From contig ADNK01003132.1 of assembly GCA_000320545.1 (NCBI GenBank), positions 1 to 26,543 of the forward strand: a stretch of DNA of 26,543 nucleotides, given 5' to 3'. Positions 14,293 through 25,018 of this stretch are shown in pieces. The position numbers and the translations under genes are program-made. The first letter of the stretch is position 1; each line of letters begins with the position of its first letter. The notes under the pieces are model-generated. The model had not been told where the DNA came from. It saw only the letters and a program-made list of their open reading frames with translations, and did not search any database. The DNA comes from Bigelowiella natans CCMP2755. Lineage: Eukaryota; Cercozoa; Chlorarachniophyceae.

Positions 14293-15150
14293 CTGGATGA
14301 TTATGATGAAAAGGTGGTAAGGATTGTATGTGGTTGGAGAATCCTGTAATAAATATATAATACTATATATTTGAAACACAATAACACAATTTTAGTGTCG
14401 AGAAGAAACTATATGTTACCTCCAAAGACAGTGGAGTAACTAACTATTTGTAAAAGGATGCATGCACATTATTCCAGATTTCCCTCTTTCAACGGTGCGA
14501 AGAAGAAGAAGAAGAAGAAGGAGACACAAATAAATAGTGACAGTGATCACAACCTGGACCATCCGGTGCGGTATTTATTGAGAATTGCCGAACTTTTCTC
14601 CCTCGCAAAAGGCATCACCACCAGGAATGAGGGAGAGGAGATGGGGGAACTAAGCTTTCAACACATCTGGCATGTAAAGGAGACACTTCTTTCGGTATTA
14701 TTATTGGTCTTTTATTAATACCGGATATATCCTAGTCAATTACATATATTTATACTTTCAACACAATACGATGATGATGTGTCATTTCTTTCGGTATTAT
14801 TATTGGTCTTTTATTAATACCAGATATATCCGAGATAGTTTGTTCTATATATTCTACTGGATTGGTCTCCTTTTAAAAGGAGAAATATCATACTAGATTT
14901 ACACAACTTAGTTTGTTCGCACCTCTTTCTCTCGGACACTACCTCCTCACTTGGCATTAAGATCATGCGACATCATTATTTCATGATTTATAGTACAATA
15001 AACACGTCCATCCGTCCTACCACCGATCACAACAACCTTACAACAACAATCACAACATTAGGGCACACCCACCACCACCACCACCACCACCACCAACACC
15101 AACACCAACACCAACACCACACATAGGACACAGGACATCACCCAATTCTG
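14293..15150. other. Divergent spacer upstream of SNAPC3 and the 15151 gene
   Basis: The region probably holds both promoters and the missing SNAPC3 start exon. It contains an AAG run (about 14500-14520), the duplication at 14654-14833 and a (CAC)n(CAACAC)n run (about 15068-15120) that probably lies in the 5' UTR of the 15151 gene. A possible short minus exon lies at about 14342-14294 (TATTACAG acceptor, GTTAGT donor), but I cannot place it. Confidence 0.5.
14654..14833. repeat. Direct duplication, period about 99 bp
   Basis: Copies at about 14654-14733 and 14754-14833 share CTTTCAACACA and then a long near-identical block containing TTCTTTCGGTATTATTATTG and TTTTATTAATACC. They sit 320-500 bp upstream of the ATG at 15151. 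Confidence 0.9.
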
Positions 15151-16728
15151 ATGATGCTGTACCTCGCGTTGATGATGAGGCTCACAATACTTCTTTCAAC
15201 TCTCTACCTATCCGTTGCTACACCCTCCTTTTTTGGCATGGCATCGTCATCATTATCATCATCATCATCTCGGCTGTTTACAGGGAGACCGATCGGTCCC
15301 AAACCACCATTGTTCACCGTAGCAGAGGGTGGTAGTGTGACACTACCACGAACCAGCAGGCTAGGGCGGAGAAGAAGAGCAGATATAAATCGACCCGCTG
15401 CTGCTATGATTGGTGGTTCTGTTCGAACGGCGAACAGTTTCTTAACACTGAGACGCAGCAGAAGTGAATCCCAGCAGCAGCAGCAGCAAACGATTGTTCC
15501 TCCTCCTCGTCATTTTCGTACTACTAGACTATTGTTCGTTTCCGCCTCTAATAATAATGATAGCCCTGCTCAATCAGCAACTGCACAGGAAGGGGATAAA
15601 AAAACAACCGACGATAAAAACGACATGTCCGCCCCACTAACAAAGGAAAAGGCAGAGACGGCGAATCGTGAGACCTCTGACAAGCTAATTGATGTGTTCT
15701 TACAACAAGAACAGGATGCGTGGAAGCACTTACTCGGGTTTTCCACACAATGGTGGGAGATGTCTGATGGAGTATTTGCTAGAATTGCAGAGAGAGCAAA
15801 TCAGACAGCCGACCCAAAGGAACAATTAGAACTTCTCCGTCTTGGACGTCAACTAAAAGAGACACATGATGAAGTATTCGAGAACCGTCGCGTTTGGAGG
15901 GAGCTTCGAAACCTCAAACCGGATGAACTTGAGTCTTACGTGTCTGCAAACATGGAAAGAATTGCAACGGATAGCTTCTTTGAGTACCTGAGAGATGTTG
16001 TTGGAAGGGCAGATCATATCGAAGATAATAGTGTTAGTGATCTTGAGCGCAGCCAAGTACGAGATCTTGCTAATAAACTCCTAGACCTTACTCAAGACTT
16101 GGCAATAGGGGTAGACTCAGAGGTACGTAAGAATATGGAGAACATTCTTCGAGCGGGTTCCAAGGAGGATGCTAAGAAGGAGATCGATAAACTAGCAGAA
16201 AGTGGGGAGCTTGACCCAAGATATCTTGCCCTTATGTCCAAGGTTGTGCTATTATGAAGAAGAAGAAGAGGGAAAAGACCGTTACAGGCCTACTTTTTTA
16301 GAATTATCATCATCAACCTAATAATTTTGATATGATCTCATCATTTGTTATATCAAGGCATATGCTGGGGGGAAAGACACCTGGTTTACAAAAGAAGATC
16401 ATGAAGAAACGACGCTATACATGTATGAACAAATGCGTGTATCGATGCGCAAACAACAGCCTCTGGAAATTCGTCTCTTAAAGTATGATGTATTCATAGT
16501 AAGTAGTAGCAGCAGTTATATCAATGCTAATAAAAACATCATTTAAATTTGATTAATTTGATGTTCGGTTGCTGCCTTCTTTCACCTTTCACCTCCTCCT
16601 CCTCCTCCTCACAAACTTTATCAGCACTACTAACTACTACTACAAATTTCTATTTCTATTTCTACGTATCAGTGTTAACTGCATACGTAAGTGTTTGCCT
16701 CTCTCTTACGTGCAGAAAGCACTTAACT

Positions 16729-16781
<53 letters not shown>

Positions 16782-17247
16782 CAAAAGGTATGTGTTAGCC
16801 TTTCCAACCCCACGAGAACGGAAAGAGGCATTAGAGGAGGTTCTGACTCCAGGTGTAAGATTTGACGATGAAGGATGGTATACTGCAGAGACTACCACTC
16901 CAGAAGCTATGCTTATGAGAGTTGAGGACCTTCTACGAAAGTATAGAATGAATATGAAGAGGTTCGGTGAGTTGGAACCACGCCCTATTTATCGTGCTCT
17001 TGATAGAAGAGGAGATATGGACAAGGATGATATCATGCGTGATCTCGTTGTAGATTCTGTTTATATGTATGTTCCTGAGGTTATGGAAAGGCTACGAGAG
17101 ATAAGGACACTTATTAAGTCGGAATTTGCTGGCCAATTGCCACAAAATAGTAACAACGGAAATCCTCAAGACAGCAGCGGGAAATTGATTGTTACACCAG
17201 ATAACCAGGATGTTCTATTTCAGGGAGATAATTTTATGCCATTTTGA
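15151..17247 (+). CDS. Unrecognised 558-aa protein with signal peptide, possibly plastid-targeted
   Basis: Three exons, 15151-16242, 16358-16482 and 16788-17247, join in frame: AAG/GTTGTG...ATCAAG/GCA (phase 0), then TTAAA/GTATGA...CAAAAG/GTAT (phase 2). Residues about 4-23 are a hydrophobic signal peptide (MRLTILLSTLYLSVA). The sequence TPSFFG follows, then a Ser/Arg-rich leader to about residue 130 with a Gln run. This resembles the bipartite presequence of secondary plastids, but the usual aromatic residue right after cleavage is not obvious. From about 175 on the protein is soluble, charged and helical: EQDAWKHLLGFSTQWWEMSD, RRVWRELRNLKPDEL, TWFTKEDHEETTLYMYEQM and FPTPRERKEALEEVLTPG. It ends DNFMPF before TGA. 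I do not recognise a domain or motif that gives function. The second intron uses a (TC)n run as its polypyrimidine tract. Other in-frame ATGs lie nearby, but the first keeps the signal peptide. Confidence 0.84.
16735..16773 (+). repeat. (TC)n microsatellite acting as polypyrimidine tract
   Basis: About 19 TC units end 14 bp before the acceptor CAAAAG/G at 16787. They occupy the position of the polypyrimidine tract of intron 2 of the 15151 gene. Confidence 0.85.
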
Positions 17248-17524
17248 TCAAGATGTAGGTGTATATTTTTGTAAATAATAATATTTTAATGAGGTTCAAG
17301 TGATAAGGAAGGAAGGAGCGTACATCAACTTTGAGTATTGCATACTTTTTCTTTCTTTCAAATATTATGACTGATATAGTCTCTCACCTCTGCTTGATAA
17401 TAATGTAGCTAAATTTATGCCAATGAAAGTTCGCGAAGTGCCCTAATTATATGTCGTTGTTATAAAAATTGCGCTCATTGCATTTGTAGTATATTTGGGC
17501 CTCCAGATATAGCATATACATATA
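17248..17524. other. 3' flank of the 15151 gene
   Basis: AT-rich sequence with no exon. TTGTAAATAATAATATTTTAATG just after the stop is a plausible 3' UTR and polyadenylation region, but no exact AATAAA is seen. Confidence 0.4.
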
Positions 17525-17624
17525 TGAGACGGATGTAATGAGTTGATTAAATTTTCAATTGCCATTCTAATGTAGCGTAGCAATGCAACGGTTACAGCGC
17601 TTATGTTGTATCAATTTGTTTCAT

Positions 17625-17656
<32 letters not shown>

Positions 17657-17991
17657 TCGCTTTGAATAGTTTTTTGGGGCACTACTTTCTAGCTTTGTGC
17701 GGCATCGTATGCGATCAACACTTACCATACCACAATGACCGCGATTATGCAGACAATGGATAGAAAATGCAATTTATGCACGCCATCGTTCGCACGTACT
17801 GTAAGTCGCGGGCGAATCACAAACAATGTATTTTGCAAACATTAGCGACATCATTGCTGAAACAAACAGACACAATATGAGCGTTGAAGCCGCGGCCTTG
17901 GCACCACAATTTGTGAAATTAGTATTGCACAGCTACACGACGTCGTTAGGATGACTATTGAAAATTTACATATTTTGTTACATCCGTCTCA
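17525..17991. mobile_element. MITE-like element with long imperfect terminal inverted repeats
   Basis: Three colinear inverted blocks pair across a 467-bp span. TGAGACGGATGTAA (17525-17538) is an exact inverse of 17978-17991. AAATTTTCAAT-G-CAT-CTAA (17549-17570) pairs with 17946-17967 with three mismatches. The block ending TTTGTTTCA (17594-17623) pairs with 17858-17887 at about 23 of 30 positions. Arms are about 100-130 bp and the centre has no coding frame, as expected for a non-autonomous foldback or MITE element. The right arm is longer, so an indel occurred. I see no convincing target-site duplication, so the element is old or its ends are a little off. A GA run (17624-17650) sits just inside the left arm. 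Confidence 0.6.
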
Positions 17992-18799
17992 CCTATTACA
18001 GCACACTTAGCGCTGCTTTGAATAGCTACGATACATTAGGATGATTGTCTCATGCTCATAGTGTATATACTATATCTAAGGTCGTATACTGCTATTGCGA
18101 CACATAGAACATGAAAACATCCATTATTATATCAATTGGAGGGCGTACAATATCGATTGCTTGTGGATACGGCACCAGAAACACTGCTACGCTGCCTTGT
18201 GTTGTACAAGGGGGAAAAGGCCGACGACGACTGCCAGGCAAATTAATTAGCGTATGAATGCGTCATTAATGACTACCATCCATGCTAGTCAATTTATTAC
18301 GTACACAAGCTGTATAGTCATATACTACAGCACGCAGACGCCATCTAGCTTATCTTTAATTTGTTGCGCATAACCCTAACTGAGTCTAATAGACACGGTT
18401 AAAGATACCTTATAGTCGGAAAGTTCACGCTGACGTGTGGGCTGCTATCTATCTCATGTTAGATTTTATAATTCGATTTTTCACATTGGTAGATATTGCC
18501 GGTTCTATCCGTTTTTTGTTGTTGCAGACTACATATCCTAGGAGATTGAATGGCATCTTTTTGCGAGACAAAATATAACGCATTCTTTTAGTTAAGGTAT
18601 GTTTTTTATCACCCTCATGATTTGTTTGCATAATATTCGAATATTTTTCTTATCTTTTTAATCGTAGATGTCATTGTGATATAATGATGGATCTATGTGA
18701 TCCATAGTTTTGCTGCTCGCACCTCAATATCTTGGATCTGAGATATAGATGAAAAGATGTACATGTATGTACGTGTGTGTTTGCGTGTGGTTTGTGTGC

Positions 18800-18833
<34 letters not shown>

Positions 18834-18868
18834 ATAAGTATCTGTAGATGTATATACATAGAGAAGGG

Positions 18869-18915
<47 letters not shown>

Positions 18916-19424
18916 TTGATTATGTCCCTATCCTAACGCAAACCCATTTTGGAGCTCTGTAATCCGAAAGGCATCGGTGATTTCTTTGGAAACTCGCTCG
19001 GATTTAAAAACCCTGGTTTAGAGTCGATGAAGGAGAAAGAGATAAATATAAATTGAAATTTGGTACCCAGCGTTGTATTTAAGAATAAAAGTGAGATTTT
19101 GTTATCGTTAGTGTTTGTGTCTTCTTGTTAATGAAAAATTCATTACCACAATCACATATTCCAAACTCAAAGGCTGGCTGTCCGTCTTCGTTTATCTACA
19201 TGAAATGCAGTATTACTGTTTGATTTTTTAAAAAATACACATAATAAATTTGGATCAACCTCGCTCCGACGCTCCATTTCCAGGATAATATCCATACCTA
19301 ATATAACTCAGGGCTTAAAATATCATTCGTCATCAACCATGCTGGGCAATTCGAGGAAGAGAATATCATTCAGCGATAAATTTGAGATCCCAAAATTTAA
19401 TGAACTCTCGTCAATGTTAATGAT

Positions 19425-19512
<88 letters not shown>

Positions 19513-19628
19513 TATGTACATCATTTGTTTACTATGTAGTTGACATGTTATATCATATTATCTAGATTATTCCTGCTTTATACTTGCGAATTCTGTACTA
19601 GCATAATCTTATAGTGATCTCATTTCTA
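17992..19628. other. Intergenic spacer rich in dinucleotide repeats
   Basis: The spacer contains (GT)n at about 18799-18830, (GA)n at about 18868-18908, (CA)n at about 19427-19463 and (AT)n at about 19469-19503. An open stretch at about 18934-19056 (+) reading GIGDFFGNSLGFKNPG then TGA lacks a start or clear acceptor. It might be a decayed exon. Confidence 0.55.
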
Positions 19629-20395
19629 TCAATTACTCTGATCTCTTTGATTTTGTGATGAGCTATTGTTGCATATGTAAATATAGAGTAATTGATCATA
19701 GTTGCCTTGCAAAACTCGACCAATCTGTGTACTCTTCACTTTGGTATCATTAACGCCCTGCAGAACAAGGAAAAATAAGCCAAATTTTTTTAAAAAAATT
19801 CTCAAATGGAGATAATTACCCCGGAACAAATAAATATGTAATATGCATTGATCTGTCATAAGTAACTTTTTGTAATTCTCTATGATTCCTAGTAATCCAG
19901 TAAATGCAAATTTTTTATATCATTATTTTTGCTCATAATCTATATCTGTACTCACATTAACTCCAGTGGAAATTATAAATCGAGTATCATGATATCCTCC
20001 ACTTTCGCCTGGCATCTGTTGCACTATGCCTAACGTAGTCAAAATAAAAGCATAAAATAAAATGAAGCTACTAAAACTGAATACGAGTATCTAAAATTGT
20101 TCACTATTCATCTCTGAAAAACATTAAATGAAGTGAGTGGAATTGTCTATTAGATACGTGTGCGCGACACATACTCAGTGAATATTCTATTGTATTCTTA
20201 TTTTCCCACCAGTCCGTCATTTTAATATCTCTTCTTTCACTTCATATTTCACCTATCTGTCCTGGTCCTTTCATGGAAATGCTTCCCTCGAACTAAATAT
20301 TTTTTCGCAAACAAAATTCTTAATCAAAGTAAGATTAAATATTTTACTGGCAGTAACACTACAATAAATTTTGTGTATCAGTTTAGTAACAGAGC

Positions 20396-20426
<31 letters not shown>

Positions 20427-20922
20427 TTTATTTTTATTGTTGTTGTTATACCTGTGGCGGTATAAGTGGAACACCTAAATTATCTGATACGCTAAGTAGA
20501 GCTCCGCCTAGTAGGTACCTGAACAAAAACACCATATATTTATCTAAATTTTATCTATCTATCATATAATAGAAGGCTTTTTTAAGTGCTACTTCTAACA
20601 TTATTATTTCTATTACTTTGAAGATGAGGGAATATGTTCATAATATTATCATTCAGATGGGAAAACATATATCATCAAACGATCTGCAAGCTTACATCGT
20701 CGATTGATACCAAAAAGAAAGAAATTGTTAAATCATATATAATTTACACACTGCTACATGCATGCACATACACATAAGTACATGAATATAACCTTGCTGG
20801 CTCTATTCGGTGTATTACTGAATCATTGTATCTTTCATTGAGGAGGATTTACACAGCATTTTCCCCAAATTATTAGATGATAGTTCTTCGAAGTTTCATT
20901 CACATATGTAACCTCCTCTCTT

Positions 20923-20960
<38 letters not shown>

Positions 20961-21363
20961 TGCTTTCATGTTAAGGTAACCCAAATCTTCTTTGCACATA
21001 TATGTATATGCAAATGGGATATAGTTACTTATTCATTGATGTAAATTTAAGTACCGACACATTTTTAGATGCAAACTACCCGATTTTCCTCACTAGTGGA
21101 ACTTCTTCTTTTTCAGCTAAGATACTGTGGTGCCTGAAATATTATGTTGAAAAAGAGTTGGAAGAATTGATGGGAACAGAATAAAAAATTGATTGAGAGA
21201 TAAGAATCATTTTAATAATGCTAATCTCTAAATTTATTCAATTATGATATTCTTTAACAACATACATATCTCCGCGAATCAAATCCTTGAAGTAATCCAC
21301 CTTAAATAACAATATGGAGGCAGCAACAAGAGAGTATTCACACCACAAACAAATATATATATA

Positions 21364-21397
<34 letters not shown>

Positions 21398-21478
21398 TTT
21401 ACAATGTCAGTGTAGCATAAATGAAACACATATTGATATAATATTATCGTATATATGTAAATATACATATATGCATAT

Positions 21479-21528
<50 letters not shown>

Positions 21529-21622
21529 TTTCACAGGAACACACACAACTCATTCATGCATACACAGGGCAGCAGACAAGCAGACAGATACGATCCTGTA
21601 TATCATCTGCAAATATGGAAAC

Positions 21623-21661
<39 letters not shown>

Positions 21662-23068
21662 TGTCTCATCATCATTACTCACCAGAGTTCCCTCCACATT
21701 TCCAAACAAGCCGAAAATTACGGTACCAATCTTTAATTTTTGTAATGATTAAATCATTATTTTCGTTGGGAATCACGTATTTTGACTAATAACGGACGCC
21801 CATACATATGCAAGCGTATATTCACAACTATCACCTTTGAATACTGATTCGAAGATTAACATTCGTAGTTTTTTGATATTCTATGGTAGTAGTTATCCTA
21901 AATTACGATACATGTATGTTCTGGGAATTTGTGTTATGTTTCAAACGAATTCGCGTTTGTTTCATATGTATGCCCTGTGATCGGTCTTTGCAAAATTATA
22001 TCAATAAGATAACCTTTTTCCGTCTGCGAACGTGAACTAAACGCGACGATGTTTTATTCTTAGTTTCTTGATGTATAAAATAGTAGTAAGAAGTAGTAGT
22101 AGAATTAGGAAGCAAGGGATACAAAAAATAATATAATTAATATAATTTGTGGTATTCAAGTCAAAGAGGTAGATTAAGTAACATTAATGCATGAACGAAG
22201 TATTGTTATTGTCTGCACATACCATTGTTATCATCTGCTTGTATTTCATCGGCATCCTTCACGATGCGGACAAATTTCTTTCGCACCTCAAACTCAAAAA
22301 AAGCTACATCGGTAATCTGTATAAAGAAACAATTATGAACTAATAAGTTAGATATTCTGTCATAATTCTCATTTAGGATATTCACTATAATAGTTTGCTG
22401 CTTTGCCGATCATTAATGAAAAATTTCCTGATTTTTATCTCGTTTCAGGAAATTCTTACTTAAATAGTAATTTATGTGTGTACGTGAGTGTGCGCGTACT
22501 TTGTGCTCTTATCATCCACTTCATAATAAGAATAATAATAATAATAATTATATGCATCATCATGATTTACATGCTACACAGACTGACTGTAAGATCGTGA
22601 GCAACAGTCTCTCCCAGTTTAAATTCATCCCAAATCAAATACGTCTACATTATAGCAGATCACACACAAAACAGTATCATCTATCTCGCACAAAAAAGTG
22701 CATACCACTTTTTGAGTTTAAATTCAAACGTGTTTAGCATTAGTAGAACTGCCAAAATTAGTAATGGAATAGAAAGAAAAAAATACTTAAAAGGTGGTAT
22801 ATTAATTGACGAAAGGAGAGATGATGAGGTCATGCATCCAAATTAGAAGGAAGGGTAGGGGGAAAAAAGGCGACATAGATGTATTGATCATAGATAGCTG
22901 TTATTGCGGCTTAAAGGAGGGAGGCATTTCGTAATCAATCATCAATGTACGCGTCATTGTCATCATCATCGTCATCATCATCATCATCATCATGTAATTT
23001 ACTACATTCTCCTTTTCGAGCTGAAGTTCAAAAATCCTTCTCTAAACAACAATAAAACACACACACAC

Positions 23069-23112
<44 letters not shown>

Positions 23113-23168
23113 AGTAAATATGTTGAGTAATGTTGGGGAAATATACATAATATATATGTACACATATA

Positions 23169-23203
<35 letters not shown>

Positions 23204-23417
23204 CAGACGACGAATACTTCCTCGAGATGAAAATGAGGAAGGGATTTAAAAGACAATAGTGATGATGTATAAATTAAGACATATGTGCAATGGAGATGAT
23301 CAATACAAGGAGAGAAGGCACTTTCTTTTGCAACACAAATATGAATAAATACATACATACAGAAAAACTCATTAATGAATAGACAAGTTTTTTCTTAGCA
23401 TAATTTCTAAATAAATC

Positions 23418-23455
<38 letters not shown>

Positions 23456-23853
23456 CCTATATCGTCCAATTCAAAAGCCCATGAAGGATCATATGTTTTG
23501 ACAGGGTATGCAAGTGTTTCATTGAATAAGATTTTCCCCTTTGCTAATTGTAATAGTATTAACTAATTATGATAACAATCATTCATATTGTTGGGACTCA
23601 ATGCACTAGCAATTTAACAAGAGCAGTTGCATCATCGCTATATTTATTCTCATCACTAATGGGTTGAAAAAGAAAATCAACAATACTACATTATTAACCC
23701 TAAATCTTCCTTCTTACAACGACTACTATACTATTCACCTTTAATTATCACTTGATTTGGTCTTAGTACAAGCTCGATGTCTTTTGCTGGAAGCATCATG
23801 GGCATGTATACAACATAAATCGGTGTCAAAGGAAGGGAAATATTCATTCTCAT
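19629..23853 (-). CDS. CS (p23/NudC-like) domain fused to a divergent cyclophilin domain
   Basis: Exons: 23853-23739, 23543-23455, 22316-22223, 21730-21683, 21300-21266, 20831-20793, 20518-20452, 20292-20253, 20029-19956, 19757-19629 (TGA). Every junction keeps phase except 22223 to 21730, where a small exon is missing or a splice site is misplaced. The first exons match a CS domain, a Hsp90-cochaperone-type beta sandwich: ISLPLTP, LPAKDIELVLRPNQVIIKAKG, ETLAYPVK and the hallmark PSWAFELDD. The rest follows the cyclophilin fold in order: GTVIFGLFG, LVDYFKDLIRGD, YNDSVIHRIEPARYLLGG, GIVQQMPGE, DTRFIIST and STQIGRVLQGNYD. Cyclophilins are peptidyl-prolyl isomerases. Here the catalytic Arg of HRI is kept, but positions equal to CypA Phe60, Gln63, Gln111 and Phe113 are changed. 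A binding or scaffold role is therefore likelier than catalysis. ATG 23853 follows in-frame stops; upstream candidate exons exist. Confidence 0.72.
20400..20437. repeat. (ATT)n microsatellite
   Basis: Lies in the intron after the cyclophilin exon 20518-20452, close to its donor. A GT run at about 20926-20956 lies in a neighbouring intron. Confidence 0.9.
21368..21658. repeat. Three (AT)n tracts
   Basis: AT runs at about 21368-21390, 21480-21524 and 21625-21658 nearly fill the intron between the GTVIFGLFG and VDYFKDL exons. They can fold on themselves. Confidence 0.92.
22973..23200. repeat. (ATC)n, (CA)n and (AT)n tracts
   Basis: ATC (about 22973-22993), CA (about 23056-23071) and AT runs (about 23072-23108 and 23170-23200) occupy the large CS-domain intron. 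A further AT run (about 23425-23452) sits directly at the donor of the 23543-23455 exon. Confidence 0.9.
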
Positions 23854-23947
23854 TCACTACTTAGTTGGAAATTGCTCCGCCTATATATCTGTGTAGTCAT
23901 TTATTATGTTATTCAAAAAGAGAGCAAAAGGAGAACACCATCATCAT

Positions 23948-23948
23948 T

Positions 23949-23980
<32 letters not shown>
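23948..23980. repeat. (ATC)n microsatellite
   Basis: Run of about eleven units between the CS-domain start exon and the candidate exon 24026-23987. Confidence 0.9.
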
Positions 23981-23986
23981 TATCAC

Positions 23987-24123
23987 CATTTGATAGTCAA
24001 TTGGTCAGCACCGAAATTGTCTCCATCTTCCAGTCGATGACACAATACTATTTTACTCATAATAATAACAACAATAAAATAACCTTTCATATCAGGATCA
24101 GATATTGGAACGTAGAGATTTAC
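23987..24123 (-). CDS. Two candidate 5' exons upstream of the CS-cyclophilin gene
   Basis: Exon 24123-24084 (TTTACTAG acceptor, G/GTTATT donor) reads VNLYVPISDPDMK. It joins in phase 1 to exon 24026-23987, which reads GDNFGADQLTIKW. The ending Trp followed by beta-strand-like residues resembles the start of a CS domain (W before strand 1), so these may be upstream exons of the same gene. However, the phase-2 end of the second exon makes a TGA with the only usable acceptor ahead of the next exon. If not spliced it stops directly after Trp (TGG TGA), so it could instead be the end of another minus-strand gene. A Ser/Ala-rich open stretch at about 24240-24295 might be a leader exon. Confidence 0.35.
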
Positions 24124-25018
24124 CTAGTAAAATAATGAAGAATGTCATCATAGAGGAGTAAATGAATGAATAAACAAATGTGGATTTGTTATTTATTATA
24201 GCATAACGACGAAGATGATCTTTGACTCACTACCACGAGCAACCATGGCAGTAGAAAAGGAAGAGGAGGCTGCTGATGAGCTATGAGAAGAGTAGTAAAG
24301 TGTGTAATAATCTAAGTGGTAGTATTATTTTTATAATAATAAATTACGTCTGTTTTCGTCTGATCCCACCAGTAATCAGAGAATCTAGGATATTATGGTA
24401 CATGGAGAAATAGTAGTAGTAGTATGAAGGAAGTGATGATTAGTAAGCACCATGATGAGAATGTTGATATTGGAGGAACAAAATTTAATGAATTCATAAA
24501 TAGAACACAAAATTATTTAAATGGACAACTATCCTCTCAAAAAAAGTGTTTTTGTTTCGAATCGAATAAGTTGTCACTACATAATGTGTAAAGAAAGGGT
24601 AGTAGTATTATGATTTCTCATCATGTATTTGGACATGTATGTGGCGTGTTGTTGCCATTTTTTTAGGTACTTCTACGTGTAATTATGCAGATCGTGCTAG
24701 TAGTGGAAGAAGAACGATAACATTTTGTATTGTGTGTTTATATATCTATTTACTTTTGTTTGTGCCTATGTGTGTGTCATCGGGTGCTCGAGAAATATCA
24801 TATATGTACGTGTGTGTGGGTGTGTGTGGGTGGTGTGTGTACTATTATCAGCATTATAATGTCATACCAAATATGTTATTATCATATACATGTGTACTAC
24901 TATCAGCATTATATTGTCGTACCAAATAATTTATTATGGCTATTCTTATTTAATACCAAATCCTTTTGTATATAATTATTATTATCATCATATTTCTTAT
25001 TCTTATTATTGCTGATTG
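24124..25018. other. Spacer with a 57-bp tandem duplication
   Basis: No exon is convincing apart from the possible leader at 24240-24295. The block GTGTACTA-TATCAGCATTATA, followed by GTC-TACCAAATA and TTATTAT, occurs at about 24836-24881 and again at about 24893-24938. Short GT runs precede it. Confidence 0.6.

Noticed and set aside
14458-14718. 86-codon plus-strand frame starting MHAHYSRFP
   Set aside because: It spans an AAG repeat and runs into the duplicated non-coding block, with no splice link to the 15151 gene.
20041-20100. Hydrophobic stretch FILFYAFILTT as a coding extension of the cyclophilin exon at 20029
   Set aside because: A separate exon at 20292-20253 joins both neighbours in phase and matches the fold better, so this stretch is intronic.
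21478-21660. Tyr-Ile repeat frames
   Set aside because: Translations of AT microsatellites.
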